DNA from: Bacteroidales bacterium
GTDB lineage: Bacteria > Bacteroidota > Bacteroidia > Bacteroidales > UBA932
Direction of reading: 5' to 3'
NCBI GenBank assembly: GCA_016290415.1
Contig: JAEETP010000004.1
Coordinates: 1-64,000, forward strand
DNA: 64,000 nt
How positions within the stretch are numbered: position 1 is the stretch's first letter; every line of letters starts with the position of its first letter. Position numbers and translations under genes: made by a program. The notes beneath the pieces are model-generated. The model saw only the letters and a program-made list of their open reading frames with translations. It did no database searches and was not told the origin of the DNA. Of this stretch, positions 36,554 through 45,995 are shown one piece after another.

Positions 36554-37324
36554 ATGGCAAGCAGCACCACAATAAGCGTCAAAGACCTCTCTATAGGCTA
36601 TCCCGGAAAGCACTCCGTGAAAACAGTGACGGAGGGCATCTCCGATACCCTGCAAAGCGGGGAGCTGACCTGTCTGCTGGGAGAAAACGGCGCCGGCAAG
36701 TCCACGCTGCTGCGCACACTGGCGGGTTTCCAGCCACCGGTAAAAGGCGAGATAGCCATACTGGGCAAGCCGCTCAACTCGTACAGCAACAAAGACCTGG
36801 CGCGGGTGATAAGCGTGGTGCTTACAGAGCGCACCGTGCTGCAGAATATGACTGTGGAAGAGCTGGTTGGATTGGGCCGCACCCCTTACACCGGATTCTG
36901 GGGCACTCTGTCAGAAACGGATGTCCAAAAGGTGGACGAGGCGCTGGAGATGGTGGGCATCACCGCACTGAAGCATCGACAGATCCAGACCCTATCAGAC
37001 GGAGAACGGCAGAAGGTGATGATAGCCAAGGCCCTTGCGCAGGAGACCCCGATTATCTTCCTGGACGAACCCACCGCCTTTCTGGACTACCCCAGCAAAG
37101 TGGAAATACTGAAACTGCTCCACCGCCTCTCGCGGGAGCAGAACAAGACCATCTTCATTTCTACCCACGACCTGGAACTGGCACTTCAGATTGCCGACCG
37201 GCTATGGCTGATGGGCAAAGGCCGCGGCGTTGTCACCGGCCCGCCCCAGCAACTCATTGAAGACGGTACGCTGGAAAGTTACCTCTGCCTCCCGGGCATT
37301 AGTACTGTCACGAAGACAAACTAA
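36554..37324 (+). CDS. ABC transporter ATP-binding protein (FecE/siderophore-type)
   Basis: Walker A GENGAGKSTLL; LSDGERQKVMIAKALAQ; Walker B IIFLDEPTAFLD. Confidence 0.88.
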   Translation: MASSTTISVKDLSIGYPGKHSVKTVTEGISDTLQSGELTCLLGENGAGKSTLLRTLAGFQPPVKGEIAILGKPLNSYSNKDLARVISVVLTERTVLQNMTVEELVGLGRTPYTGFWGTLSETDVQKVDEALEMVGITALKHRQIQTLSDGERQKVMIAKALAQETPIIFLDEPTAFLDYPSKVEILKLLHRLSREQNKTIFISTHDLELALQIADRLWLMGKGRGVVTGPPQQLIEDGTLESYLCLPGISTVTKTN

Positions 37325-37348
37325 GTCTTACCACGGCGTCTTCGTGAC
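37307..37348 (+). repeat. 11-bp perfect inverted repeat spanning ABC gene stop
   Basis: GTCACGAAGAC (37307-37317) / GTCTTCGTGAC (37338-37348). Confidence 0.6.
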
Positions 37349-37376
37349 GCCAAATCCGGCCAAAATGGGATCATTG

Positions 37377-37422
37377 CTGCCACGAGGATAAGATATAACC
37401 TCGTACGTAGTCTTCGTGGCAG
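37377..37422. repeat. 9-bp perfect inverted repeat
   Basis: CTGCCACGA (37377-37385) / TCGTGGCAG (37414-37422). Confidence 0.5.
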
Positions 37423-37430
37423 ACAGAAAT

Positions 37431-37468
37431 AAAAAAGGCTACCGGAGAATTCCAATAGCCTTTCTTAT
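37431..37468 (-). terminator. Terminator, probably the ancestral oadB terminator now next to the remnant
   Basis: Minus-strand aaaggctattgg...ccggtagccttttttatttc hairpin with T-run. Confidence 0.6.
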
Positions 37469-37482
37469 CGTAGATATACCGT

Positions 37483-37672
37483 TTATCCCAGCATGCTCAG
37501 CAGGATACCTGCGGCAACTGCACTGCCGATAACGCCGGCCACATTGGGGCCCATAGCGTGCATTAGCAGATAGTTCTTGGGGTTGGCCTTCAGACCTTCG
37601 GTCTGGGAGACGCGGGCTGCCATAGGCACTGCAGAAACGCCTGCCGAACCAATAAGGGGATTGATCTTCTCT
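37483..37672 (-). pseudogene. Duplicated 3' end of oadB (putative distal island boundary)
   Basis: Encodes [61 protein letters not shown], identical to the intact oadB C-terminus; about 10 mismatches in 190 nt by eye, all synonymous. Confidence 0.9.
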
Positions 37673-37830
37673 ACCGGCACGGTGAAAGAAGGCGTAAAAC
37701 TCTCAAAGGGATTCTGCTTTGACATTATCAGGGTGATGATCGCTGACGAAGATTCCTGATAGTGATATAGGCGGATGTTTCGTAAAACTATGCTATATTT
37801 GTAAAAAACAACAAATTATCAGCGACCTGT

Positions 37831-40800
37831 ATGAAATCATCCCTGCGAAAATTCCATATGCTGGCAGTGTATCTGCTCAGTCTCGTGTTCCTTCCCTCCT
37901 GCGGGGAGCAGGACCCCATAGGCCCTGAAGACCCTGACGAAAATCAGATTCCGGTCAAGAGTGTTAAACTTGACGTGACAGCCAAGGAACTGGCTCCCGG
38001 CGAGATGCTTCAGCTGACGGCGACGCTCCTTCCCGAAAACGCCACCGACAAAGAAGAAATAGTTCTTTTGTGGAACTCTTCCGAACCTGCTGTTGCACGG
38101 GTCAGCGATACAGGTCTTGTGACAGCAGTAAGCGACGGTGTGGCAGTTGTAACCGTATCTATTACTGCCGACAATAAAGCTCAATGTGAGATTACGGTCA
38201 AGAGTCCGGACCGTGTCGACGGCGTCGTCAAGGCATCTGATTTTGGGCAGACCGGAAAGAGCAACACAGAAGAAACCGCGGCCGGATACGATTATTCATA
38301 TCAATTTGCTCCCCGGGCCGCATGGGCCTCTGACGAAGTAATGAGTGCCGTTTCTGATGTGTGGACCGACGGCCATATGTACAGTTTCAGGCTTCCGGCC
38401 ACGAAAGATTCTTTCTATGGCAATTCTTCGTGCCTTGCTACAGACGATATTATCGTCTTCCGGGATTGTGATGCTTTCCCGGGCGGAGCCGCTATCAAGA
38501 TTGACACCTGGGATGTCTGGAACAATTCAGGTACGGCCGAAAGCTATGAGTACAGGGGATACCGGGTCCCGATCGAACAGGTGTTCAAGCAGCTGCATAT
38601 GGAAACGGCCCAGCTCAATCTGGGAGAAATCCGGCAGATAGTAGACGAAGAAGGCAATCCTGTTGAGTTTGTTCCCACCAAGGCTGGCGGCGGATTTGAA
38701 ATCGCCATTCCCGAGATGTTTGGCAAGGATTTCACTGCCTCGCTCAATCTTGGTGACAACTTGTCGATTACGCCTAAAATGAGGATTGGCTTCAATATGG
38801 ACATAGCCGCCGATGTGGTGGATTTCAAGCTTACCTATGCCCGCTGCAGGGTGGAGGCTGAAGCCGACCTTTCATGCGATTTGACTTTCAAGGCGTCGGT
38901 CGAGAAGAAGTTCAGGACCAAGAGACTCACTGTTTTTCTGGGTGCCATCCCAGTCGGACCTGTAGTGATTTCTCCGGTTGTCACGATGGACTTCGAGATC
39001 AAGCTCTCCGGACAGGTAGACCTCACCTTCTCCGTAGCTTACCAGAAAAGCGTATATGCCCACGCATTCTACAACGGCTCAAACCTGATGTGCCGAGTGG
39101 GCGAAAAGGCGCCGGCTGACCCCAAGGATCCTTTCTCCGTGACCGGCAGTATGTCCGGAGCCGTAGAATTTGGTCCCAACCTGGGAATGGGTGTTTCCCT
39201 GTACGGTGGTGCCCTGGAACTGGGCGTTGACTTCGATCCGCACCTGGTTTATACGGTGTTCAGTTCATACCCCATAAGTGTGGATTCCTTCCGGGGAATC
39301 CTCAATGGTACATACGATACCAACTGGCTTTCATATGCCGGATACGAGCCCTCGCTGGCTTTCAGTTTCGGGGGCTTCATCAAAGCCGCCTATGCCTGGT
39401 CGATGGACTTTCAGGTTCCTGAAGATCTGAGCCTTTCATATTCTTTTGGTAAGACCTATGTGGTGCCTCAGCTTGCCGACGAAGTGACGATTCATCCGAA
39501 TAACGGCTCTACGACGTTCAAGGCATACCTGAAGAACAAAGCTATGTATACCGGGGATATGTATTTGGAAGTCTCGGAAGAGAATCCCACAGGACCGCCC
39601 ATAAAGGTTCCGTTCACCATATCGGGTACGCCCGGGAACGAAGATGGAGAGGTGGCGGAGTGCACGGCTGTTTTCGCCCCTGAGAAAGATGGAGTCCATT
39701 ATCACGCAACCGGACCGTTTATGACCATCAAGCCATTCGGATACGAAGTGAACGCTTCGTTGTTGCCGAATAAGTACCATATGGTCAACAAGACGTTCTA
39801 TTCTGTCGATCAGGCAACTGATAATGCAATCCGGGCCGTTCTCGCAGATCTGTACGCTTGCCGTAAGGGAGAATGGAAGGGTTGTAACTGGTTCGACAAA
39901 GATGTGCCGTTCTGTGAGTTGAAGAACGTGAAACTGCACAAAGAGTCCGATGAGAATACGGCATATTACAAGGAAATCAATCCGGCTTTCTTCCAGACCC
40001 AGGTTCAGATTTTTATTCCTGATGAGTGGGAGATGGGAGGTAGCCTCTCGATTGGGGACCACACGGGCAACTTGAATGATACGGGCTGGGAGTTGTACTT
40101 GCCGGAAAAAGCCGAGTTCTCTTCCATTACCATAGATGATCCCAACCTGGCCAATGCTGTCCTGGCACCGTCCAGAACGTTCACCATCCATTCTCCGCGT
40201 CTGGGTCGATTCAACGGCGGTTTCGGTATTCCAAAGGATAACCCGGCTGACGCGCAGATCGACTTGAGCGGGACGGGCATCCAGATTTTTTATGCCTATT
40301 TCGAAAAGGATGGAGAGACTGTTCCCTTCACAGGAACCGTCATTCTGGACAACTGCGACAGCCTGCGTCATTTCGAATTTTATAAAAGGCTCCCCGCTAT
40401 GGCTTCTTTCAGGAATACACCCAAGCTGAAAGGTCTCTATGTCAATATTTACAATGATACGGTCGAGGACATCACTCCGCTGGTTAATTATGCCGGTGAG
40501 GTGGACGAACTTCGCATCCGAAAGGTAGATAGCAAGTCCGCGGAGCTGATAGGAGAGAACCTGCTGTTCAAAGAGTTGACAATAGAGGATATAAAGTCTC
40601 CGAGCAACGTTACTCTGACGGGCAGGGACGACCTGATAAGTGTGTGTGTGAACGGAGCCGGGACGGTAACCATCAGCGACTGTCCCCATATAAAGAAGGT
40701 AGAAACTTATGCCGGCCAAAACAATATTAAGCCGAATCAGTCGCTTTTAATTTCTAACTGCCCCGAGCTGGGTCTTACCTTTACCAGCCTTGATGGTTAC

Positions 40801-41334
40801 GTGGAAAATGAAGGCTCATATAAGGGCTATCTCTGGCTGAACGCGTCGGACCAGATCAGCATCAGTAACTGTCCCGAGGTTGTGAGTGTCAGGTGGGGAA
40901 AGACGGAAAGGCGGTTGAATATTTCTAATTGTGAGAAATTGCGGTTTGCCGGTAACGGCTCCAACAACGGCTATTTCGGCGGCCACCATTATTCATCTTC
41001 TGATTTTGACCTTGGAAATTGGGGCGGTGAATTGCGGGAATGGTCCATTACCGGCTGTCCGAAGTTGGAGGAGCTGGCGCTTGCATCCGCCCATCTGGAC
41101 GGAGTCCTGCCGGCTCTGCTGCAACAACTTAAAGAGCGTTCGTACGGTAGTTCGGCGTATCCGTTCAAATACGCCTATGAGATCTACTACGAATTCAGCG
41201 GCGATGTTCAGCCTAACCCTTGGCATTACCGGCTGGGGTCTACTAACCCGAACGGGTATTATCTGCCCGGAGAACCCGGCAGGGCCTTCAATCATATCAG
41301 TTATACCTGGTTGGTTTCTCCCTGGGATGAATAA
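37831..41334 (+). CDS. Large surface lipoprotein with N-terminal Big_2 (bacterial Ig-like) domain
   Basis: Lipobox SLVFLPSC; VKSVKLDVTAKELAPGEMLQLTATLLPENATDKEEIVLWNSSEPAVARVSDTGLVTAVSDGVAVVTV; -7 box TATATTTG at 37794-37801. Confidence 0.8.
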   Translation: MKSSLRKFHMLAVYLLSLVFLPSCGEQDPIGPEDPDENQIPVKSVKLDVTAKELAPGEMLQLTATLLPENATDKEEIVLLWNSSEPAVARVSDTGLVTAVSDGVAVVTVSITADNKAQCEITVKSPDRVDGVVKASDFGQTGKSNTEETAAGYDYSYQFAPRAAWASDEVMSAVSDVWTDGHMYSFRLPATKDSFYGNSSCLATDDIIVFRDCDAFPGGAAIKIDTWDVWNNSGTAESYEYRGYRVPIEQVFKQLHMETAQLNLGEIRQIVDEEGNPVEFVPTKAGGGFEIAIPEMFGKDFTASLNLGDNLSITPKMRIGFNMDIAADVVDFKLTYARCRVEAEADLSCDLTFKASVEKKFRTKRLTVFLGAIPVGPVVISPVVTMDFEIKLSGQVDLTFSVAYQKSVYAHAFYNGSNLMCRVGEKAPADPKDPFSVTGSMSGAVEFGPNLGMGVSLYGGALELGVDFDPHLVYTVFSSYPISVDSFRGILNGTYDTNWLSYAGYEPSLAFSFGGFIKAAYAWSMDFQVPEDLSLSYSFGKTYVVPQLADEVTIHPNNGSTTFKAYLKNKAMYTGDMYLEVSEENPTGPPIKVPFTISGTPGNEDGEVAECTAVFAPEKDGVHYHATGPFMTIKPFGYEVNASLLPNKYHMVNKTFYSVDQATDNAIRAVLADLYACRKGEWKGCNWFDKDVPFCELKNVKLHKESDENTAYYKEINPAFFQTQVQIFIPDEWEMGGSLSIGDHTGNLNDTGWELYLPEKAEFSSITIDDPNLANAVLAPSRTFTIHSPRLGRFNGGFGIPKDNPADAQIDLSGTGIQIFYAYFEKDGETVPFTGTVILDNCDSLRHFEFYKRLPAMASFRNTPKLKGLYVNIYNDTVEDITPLVNYAGEVDELRIRKVDSKSAELIGENLLFKELTIEDIKSPSNVTLTGRDDLISVCVNGAGTVTISDCPHIKKVETYAGQNNIKPNQSLLISNCPELGLTFTSLDGYVENEGSYKGYLWLNASDQISISNCPEVVSVRWGKTERRLNISNCEKLRFAGNGSNNGYFGGHHYSSSDFDLGNWGGELREWSITGCPKLEELALASAHLDGVLPALLQQLKERSYGSSAYPFKYAYEIYYEFSGDVQPNPWHYRLGSTNPNGYYLPGEPGRAFNHISYTWLVSPWDE

Positions 41335-41351
41335 TTATCCTAAAGTGCGCA

Positions 41352-41624
41352 GACAAACTGCACAAGGCACACCAGCGAGACCATAACGAATTCGGCAAGC
41401 CTTGGGAATGGACTTCCCAGGACGGATTCCTAACAAGCACGGCCAGATGGCCGATTGTCGTATCAACTGCGACCTTGTCGTGTAATATGGTTGTGTCTTT
41501 GGCTGATAGCGACGGAGACGGGAGCCCCGAGCCGTATGCACCAATATTCCGGTTTGAGGATATCAGCTTCTCAGAAGAAGCTGGAGTTGAATACTCACTG
41601 AACTATTCTTTCGAATACGAATAG
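41352..41624 (+). pseudogene. Possible C-terminal fragment of a degraded surface protein
   Basis: Open frame without plausible start: ...KPWEWTSQDGFLTSTARWPIVVSTATLSCNMVVSLADSDGDGSPEPYAPIFRFEDISFSEEAGVEYSLNYSFEYE*. Confidence 0.3.
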
Positions 41625-41644
41625 TTCTTTTGCAGCGCTCTATA

Positions 41645-41684
41645 AAAAGTCACCCCTTCGTTTTCGAAGGGGTGACTTTTTGTA
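41645..41684. terminator. Strong bidirectional terminator
   Basis: aaaaagtcacccctTCG-tttt-CGAaggggtgacttttt. Confidence 0.85.
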
Positions 41685-41727
41685 TTGTGTTGAGCTGTAG
41701 CGGGATGCGCTCCTGCTAGATGGCGCC

Positions 41728-43020
41728 TTAGCCGAGCATACTCAGCAGGATACCTGCGGCAACTGCGCTGCCGATAACGCCGGCCACATTGGGGCCCATA
41801 GCGTGCATCAGCAGATAGTTCTTGGGGTTGGCCTTCAGACCTTCGGTCTGGGAAACGCGGGCTGCCATAGGCACTGCAGAAACGCCTGCGGAACCAATCA
41901 GCGGGTTGATCTTCTCTTTTGAGAAGACATTGAGCAGCTTGGCCAGCAGCACACCGCCGCCGGTGCCGATGCCGAACGCCACGATACCTACGCACATAAT
42001 GCCCAGGGTCTGCCACTGCAGGAAAGTGTTGGCAGTGGCGGTGGCACCCACGGTGACACCCAGGAAGATGACCACGATGTTGTTCAGCTCGTTCTGGACA
42101 GCCTTGCTCAGACGCTCCACAACGCCGCTCTCGCGGAACAGGTTACCCAGCATAAGGCAGCCGATGAGCGGAGCAGCAGAGGGGAGAAGCAGCGCAATGA
42201 TGATGGTGACCACGATGGGGAAGAGGATCTTCTCCCTCTTGGAGACGTTGCGCAGCTGCTTCATCTGGATTTCACGCTCTTTCTTTGTGGTGAGGGCGCG
42301 CATAATGGGCGGCTGAATGATGGGCACCAGAGCCATATAGCTGTAGGCAGCCACGGCAATGGGACCCAGCAGGTGCGGAGCCAGCTTGCTTGTCAGGAAT
42401 ATGGCCGTAGGACCGTCTGCACCGCCAATGATACCGATGGAAGCAGCCTCGGCAGAGGTGAAGCCCATCAGGTGAGCCACGATAAAGGTGGCAAAGATAC
42501 CCAGCTGTGCGGCAGCGCCCAGCAGCAGGCTCTTGGGATTGGCAATCAGCGGACCGAAGTCGGTCATAGCGCCCACGCCCAGGAAAATCAGGCACGGATA
42601 CACGCCAAGCTTGACACCTATGTAAAGGATGTCCAGCAGGCCTCCGTCGGCCAGAATATGCCTGTAGCTGTGGTAGAACGGACTGTCGGGATTCAGGAAC
42701 TCGTCGTTCCAGAGCTCTGTGTGGAACAGATTGGCGCCGGGGAAGTTGGTGAGCAGCATACCGAATGCGATGGGCAGAAGCAGCAGCGGCTCATACTTCT
42801 TGACGATGGCCAGATAGAGCAGGAAGCAGGAGATGACCAGCATCACCAGAGTCTTCCACCCGCCGGGGGTGGCGAACATCTGGGCAAAGCCGGTGTCGCC
42901 CGCAAACTTGCTCATAGTCTCGCCAAAGTCAAACTGCTGAGCCAGCAGCGGCATTGCCGCAAACATTGCGACAAAGCACACCAATACCCTCAGGATTCTT
43001 TTTGAGGCAGAATTCTTCAT
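41728..43020 (-). CDS. oadB: Sodium ion-translocating decarboxylase subunit beta, intact
   Basis: Multi-TM OadB/MmdB-type protein: [40 protein letters not shown]; in mmd operon. Confidence 0.93.
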   Translation of the reverse strand: MKNSASKRILRVLVCFVAMFAAMPLLAQQFDFGETMSKFAGDTGFAQMFATPGGWKTLVMLVISCFLLYLAIVKKYEPLLLLPIAFGMLLTNFPGANLFHTELWNDEFLNPDSPFYHSYRHILADGGLLDILYIGVKLGVYPCLIFLGVGAMTDFGPLIANPKSLLLGAAAQLGIFATFIVAHLMGFTSAEAASIGIIGGADGPTAIFLTSKLAPHLLGPIAVAAYSYMALVPIIQPPIMRALTTKKEREIQMKQLRNVSKREKILFPIVVTIIIALLLPSAAPLIGCLMLGNLFRESGVVERLSKAVQNELNNIVVIFLGVTVGATATANTFLQWQTLGIMCVGIVAFGIGTGGGVLLAKLLNVFSKEKINPLIGSAGVSAVPMAARVSQTEGLKANPKNYLLMHAMGPNVAGVIGSAVAAGILLSMLG

Positions 43021-43030
43021 CGATTCAGCG

Positions 43031-43459
43031 TTATGCAATCTCTACCAGAGGGTCGCCACTCTGTACGGACTGGCCGTTGGATACGAGAATCTTGGTCACG
43101 GTGCCGGCATTGTCGGCCTGGATGGCGTTCTCCATCTTCATAGCCTCGAGGGTGAGCAGCAGGTCGCCTGCCTTCACAGCCTGGCCTTCGGTAACGGCGA
43201 TGCTTACAACAACGCCGGGCAGGGGAGATTCCACCACCTTGCCGGCTCCGGTGGGAGCCTTGGGCGCAGCGGCAGCGGCAGCGGGAGCTGCAGCGGCGGC
43301 TGCCTTGGGAGCTGTAGCTACGGGCTTGGGAGCAGCCTCGTCTTGCAGAAGCTCTGCAGCGTAGGATTTACCATTCACGGTAACCTGAAGCAGTTCGCCG
43401 TTCTGCTCAACGGTTGTCTGGTATTCGTTTCCGTTTATCTTGAAATTAAATTTCTTCAT
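43031..43459 (-). CDS. Biotin/lipoyl carrier subunit (BCCP, decarboxylase-associated)
   Basis: Ala/Pro linker and biotinylation motif [10 protein letters not shown]. Confidence 0.93.
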   Translation of the reverse strand: MKKFNFKINGNEYQTTVEQNGELLQVTVNGKSYAAELLQDEAAPKPVATAPKAAAAAAPAAAAAAPKAPTGAGKVVESPLPGVVVSIAVTEGQAVKAGDLLLTLEAMKMENAIQADNAGTVTKILVSNGQSVQSGDPLVEIA

Positions 43460-43477
43460 TGTTTTGGATTCTAAGAA

Positions 43478-43816
43478 TTAATTAAAATGGTGCCAGGTGC
43501 TGTGATCGTTGTGCACGATGGTGATCACACCGCTCTCGTTGTCGTGAGCCTCCTCGCTGAAGAGATAGAGGGCGGCGGCAATCGCAGCCGCGGTCTCCTC
43601 GTCATCTTCGTGCAGGGGAGCGTTGGGATTCTCTGCCACAGCGGCGTGAGCCTTCTTTGCAGGTGCGGCAGCCGCAGCCGGGTTCTTTTTCAGAGCCAGG
43701 AGGGTGAAAACCTGCAGCACAAGCACCAGCAGAAGCAGTATCACGAACACTATGCCGATGCCGATGCCGGTCATTGACCAGACATCGCTCCAGTTAGTAG
43801 CTAATAACATAGTCAT
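43478..43816 (-). CDS. OadG-family decarboxylase gamma subunit
   Basis: Single N-terminal TM, Ala-rich linker, position in operon. Confidence 0.8.
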   Translation of the reverse strand: MTMLLATNWSDVWSMTGIGIGIVFVILLLLVLVLQVFTLLALKKNPAAAAAPAKKAHAAVAENPNAPLHEDDEETAAAIAAALYLFSEEAHDNESGVITIVHNDHSTWHHFN

Positions 43817-43830
43817 AACCGCAATCGTTT

Positions 43831-45393
43831 TTACAGAGGGATGTTGCCGTGTTTCTTGGCGGGCAGGCCAAGGTTCTTGTCACGCAGCTGATGCAGCGCG
43901 CGGATCACGCGGAAACGGGTGTTGCGAGGCTCAATGACATCGTCGATATAGCCGTAGCTGGCAGCCTTGTAGGGGTTGCAGAAGAGATCGTCATACTCTT
44001 TCTTCTTAGCCTCCTTGATGGCAGCGGCCTCTTCGGGGGTAGCTGCAGCCTTGATCTCCTTGGAGTAAAGCACTGCAACTGCACCGTCGGCGCCCATAAC
44101 TGCGATGTTTGCGGTGGGCCAGGCATAGTTCATATCGCCACGTAGCTGCTTGCAGCTCATCACGATGTGGCTGCCGCCGTAGCTCTTGCGAAGGGTAACG
44201 GTCACTTTGGGAACAGTGGCCTCGCCAAAGGCGTAGAGCAGCTTAGCGCCGTGCAGAATCACGCCGCCAAACTCCTGCTGGGTGCCGGGAAGGAAGCCGG
44301 GCACGTCCACCAGAGTCACGATGGGAATGTTGAAAGCGTCGCAGAAGCGCACGAAACGGGCACCCTTGCGGCTGGAGTTGATGTCCAGCACACCGGCCAG
44401 CATCTTGGGCTGGTTGGCCACGATACCTACGCTGATGCCGCCCATATGGGCGAAGCCCACGATAATATTGCGGGCATAATCCTTATGAATCTCGAAGAAC
44501 TTGCCGTCGTCCACAATGGCGTTGATGACCTGGTACATATCGTACGGCTCGTTGGGGCTGTCGGGAATGATCTCGTTCAGAGAGTCTTCCTTGCGGTCGA
44601 TGGGGTCATTTGTGGGAACGTAGGGCGGTTCCTCGCGGTTGTTCTGGGGAATATAGCTGATGAGCTCTTTGATAGTGGCCACAACCTCTTCTTCGGTGTC
44701 GCAGGCAAAGTGAGCCACACCGCTCTTGCTGGCGTGCACGCTGGCGCCGCCGAGCTGCTCCTGGGTCACCTTCTCGCCCAGCACCTGCTCCACTACTGCG
44801 GGGCCGGTGAGGAACATATAGCTGGCATTCTTGCGCATAATGGTGAAGTCGGTGAGGGCGGGGGAGTAAACCGCACCGCCGGCGCAAGGGCCAAGGATGG
44901 CGGAAATCTGAGGCACAACGCCGCTGGAAAGGATGTTGCGCTCGAAAATCTCTGCATAACCGGCAAGGGCGTTGACACCCTCCTGGATACGTGCTCCGCC
45001 GGAGTCGTTGAGGCCGATCACGGGAGCGCCGACCTTCATTGCCTGATCCATAACCTTGCAGATCTTCTGTGCCAGGGTCTCTGACAGCGAACCTGCATTC
45101 ACGGTGAAGTCCTGTGCAAAAATGTAAACGAGGCGGCCGCCGATGGTGCCGTAACCTGTCACGACGCCGTCGCCCAGGAACTGCTTCTTCTCCATTCCGA
45201 AGTTGGTGCAGCGATGCAGCATAAACATATCGAATTCTTCGAAGCTGCCCTCGTCAAGCAACATAGCGATGCGTTCGCGTGCGGTATATTTGCCCTTTTC
45301 GTGCTGGGCGTCAATCCTCGCCTGGCCTCCGCCGATGCGCGCCTTCTCGCGATTTTCGATAAGCGCTTTAACTTTTTCGAGTTGTTGACTCAT
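43831..45393 (-). CDS. Acyl-CoA carboxylase/methylmalonyl-CoA decarboxylase carboxyltransferase subunit
   Basis: [53 protein letters not shown]. Confidence 0.93.
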   Translation of the reverse strand: MSQQLEKVKALIENREKARIGGGQARIDAQHEKGKYTARERIAMLLDEGSFEEFDMFMLHRCTNFGMEKKQFLGDGVVTGYGTIGGRLVYIFAQDFTVNAGSLSETLAQKICKVMDQAMKVGAPVIGLNDSGGARIQEGVNALAGYAEIFERNILSSGVVPQISAILGPCAGGAVYSPALTDFTIMRKNASYMFLTGPAVVEQVLGEKVTQEQLGGASVHASKSGVAHFACDTEEEVVATIKELISYIPQNNREEPPYVPTNDPIDRKEDSLNEIIPDSPNEPYDMYQVINAIVDDGKFFEIHKDYARNIIVGFAHMGGISVGIVANQPKMLAGVLDINSSRKGARFVRFCDAFNIPIVTLVDVPGFLPGTQQEFGGVILHGAKLLYAFGEATVPKVTVTLRKSYGGSHIVMSCKQLRGDMNYAWPTANIAVMGADGAVAVLYSKEIKAAATPEEAAAIKEAKKKEYDDLFCNPYKAASYGYIDDVIEPRNTRFRVIRALHQLRDKNLGLPAKKHGNIPL

Positions 45394-45417
45394 TATGATG
45401 ATGATTTATTTGTTGAA

Positions 45418-45837
45418 CTATTTCTCTTTGGGGTTCTCACAAATCTCGGTGAGTACGCCGCAAGTGCTCTTGGGATGCAGGAAAGCGATGTTCAGGCCCT
45501 CTGCGCCCTTGCGGGGAGCTGCATCGATAAGGCGTACGCCCTTGCTCTCGGCGTCTGCCAGGCAGGCAGCCACGTCTTTGGTCTTGAAAGCGATGTGATG
45601 CATACCGCCGCGGCCGCCGTTCTTCTCTATGAACTTGGCGATGGTGCTCTCTTCGCTGGTGGGTTCCAGAAGCTCCAGCTTAACTTCGCCAATCTTGAAG
45701 AAAGCAGTCTTAACCTTCTGGTCCTCTACAACCTCGATGTTGTAGCATTTAAGACCCAATACGTTCTCGTAAAACGGAATAGCCTCTTCCAGAGAAGGGC
45801 AGGCTATGCCGATGTGTTCAATCTGTGACAATTCCAT
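45418..45837 (-). CDS. mce: Methylmalonyl-CoA epimerase
   Basis: IEHIGIACPSLEEAIPFYENVLG; GGRGGMHHIAFKTKDV. Confidence 0.92.
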   Translation of the reverse strand: MELSQIEHIGIACPSLEEAIPFYENVLGLKCYNIEVVEDQKVKTAFFKIGEVKLELLEPTSEESTIAKFIEKNGGRGGMHHIAFKTKDVAACLADAESKGVRLIDAAPRKGAEGLNIAFLHPKSTCGVLTEICENPKEK

Positions 45838-45924
45838 AGCTGATTTTTAATTTATAAATTGATTTTTTGAAAAATTTCAACCAAAAACGCCCAAAGTTAC
45901 AAAATTTATGACACAATACCTATA

Positions 45925-45966
45925 AAAAAAGAGCGCCGGTTCAACAACTTATGAACCGGCGCCCGT
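45925..45966 (-). terminator. Terminator downstream of yebC
   Basis: gcgccggttca-acaactta-tgaaccggcgc with flanking A/T run. Confidence 0.8.
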
Positions 45967-45995
45967 TTGGATAGTATTTGTTTGGTTAAGTGAAT

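Larger units (their letters stand above)
37673..41727. mobile_element. Putative genomic island B between two copies of the oadB 3' end
   Basis: Direct repeats 37483-37672 and 41728-41917 at a constant 4245-nt offset, no indels; one large lipoprotein gene as cargo. Confidence 0.65.

Noticed and set aside
37483-37725. 80-aa ORF as an independent protein
   Set aside because: All but the first ~19 residues are the oadB C-terminus; a boundary remnant
39436-40719. 427-aa minus-strand ORF
   Set aside because: Antisense to the 1167-aa lipoprotein, which has signal peptide, lipobox and domain support
44167-45084. 305-aa plus-strand ORF
   Set aside because: Antisense to the carboxyltransferase subunit gene
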